A stretch of DNA of 64,000 nt from Chiridota heheva (lineage: Eukaryota > Echinodermata > Holothuroidea > Apodida > Chiridotidae). The position numbers were made by a program, and so were the translations under genes. The notes beneath the pieces are model-generated. The model saw only the letters and a list, made by a program, of their open reading frames with translations. It made no database searches and was not told the origin of the DNA. Positions 63,893 to 64,000 of this stretch are shown one piece after another (positions within the stretch are counted from its first letter, which is position 1; each line of letters opens with the position of its first letter). The stretch covers positions 968,501 to 1,032,500 of the forward strand of contig JAIGNY010002171.1 of assembly GCA_020152595.1 (NCBI GenBank), written 5' to 3'.

Positions 63893-64000
63893 CGATCCTG
63901 AAGGAGTGATCCTGAAGGGGTAATCTTAAGGGCTGATCTTAAGGGCTGATCTTGGAGGGGTAATCTTGAGGGTAATCCTTAAGGGGTAATCTTGAGAGGT
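63893..64000. repeat. GGATC-rich subterminal block, right arm (cut by window end)
   Basis: GATCCTGAAGGAGTGATCCT, GGGGTAATCTTAAGGGCTGA and related units, the reverse complement of 52340-52445. Continues past the window. Confidence 0.75.

Larger units (their letters stand above)
51788..64000. mobile_element. Maverick/Polinton in giant inverted-repeat (palindromic) form, incomplete at right
   Basis: Nearly every base from 51788 to 57651 is found in reverse complement from 64000 down to 58687; paired coordinates sum to about 116338. The centre is a 1035-bp unpaired loop (57652-58686). Each arm carries, from outside inwards, a GGATC-rich tandem block, an rve integrase, a TM/coiled-coil ORF, two further ORFs, a virion-like ORF, a 25-residue membrane peptide and the N-terminal part of protein-primed DNA polymerase B. 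The integrase-plus-PolB pairing defines Maverick/Polinton elements. I see no packaging ATPase or adenain-type protease, so the half-element is truncated after PolB. All genes carry frameshifts or stops. The right arm would need about 550 bp more to mirror 51788. Confidence 0.88.

Overview
The window is animal nuclear DNA. It is AT-rich and intron-containing, with GT-AG splice sites, and is dominated by tandem repeats and transposon remains. A GIMAP/AIG1 GTPase gene, CR1/L2-like and RTE-like LINEs, hAT-type elements and a Maverick/Polinton together suggest an aquatic invertebrate, possibly a non-vertebrate deuterostome. The sequence alone does not settle the species.

Three host genes are supported. 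(1) The first three coding exons of an AAMP-like WD-repeat protein lie on the minus strand (6977 down to 2131); the gene continues left of the window. (2) A complete three-coding-exon NDUFS5 gene (complex I 15 kDa subunit, twin CX9C) lies on the plus strand (28815-32481). (3) A GIMAP-like GTPase lies on the plus strand (41223-43738). It starts upstream of the visible exons and carries one clear frameshift, probably two.

Layout: 1-7 kb holds the AAMP 5' half, with a 19-bp satellite at the left edge, ~300-bp tandem units in intron 2 and a 40-bp minisatellite in intron 1. 9-16.6 kb holds LINE 3' ends, a ~175-bp tandem repeat, a ~950-bp GAT/GAC array attached to a LINE 3' end, units carrying octamer motifs, and a CpG-dense 18-bp satellite. 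17-26.7 kb is a mosaic of nested and inverted repeats: a LINE split by a ~1-kb insertion that holds a MITE, an hAT-like element with an 8-bp target duplication, and fold-back elements. 27-32.5 kb holds two minisatellites, then NDUFS5 with an hAT-like insertion in intron 2. 33-51.7 kb holds two direct copies (~7.4 and ~7.0 kb) of one segment that bracket the GIMAP exons. Each copy starts with a minus-strand LINE in which a 90-bp (30-codon) piece of the reverse-transcriptase C-terminus has been amplified in frame (~17 and ~7 copies). 51.8-64 kb is a decayed Maverick/Polinton arranged as a giant inverted repeat: arms 51788-57651 and 58687-64000+, around a ~1-kb unique loop that completes DNA polymerase B on the minus strand only.

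The host genes are not obviously related in function. The main interest is structural: the palindromic Maverick, the in-frame LINE minisatellite and the duplication around the GIMAP gene. Many coding remnants differ by single-base homopolymer indels, including between the two Maverick arms, so some frameshifts may be long-read assembly errors. Arm identities and copy numbers were judged by eye.
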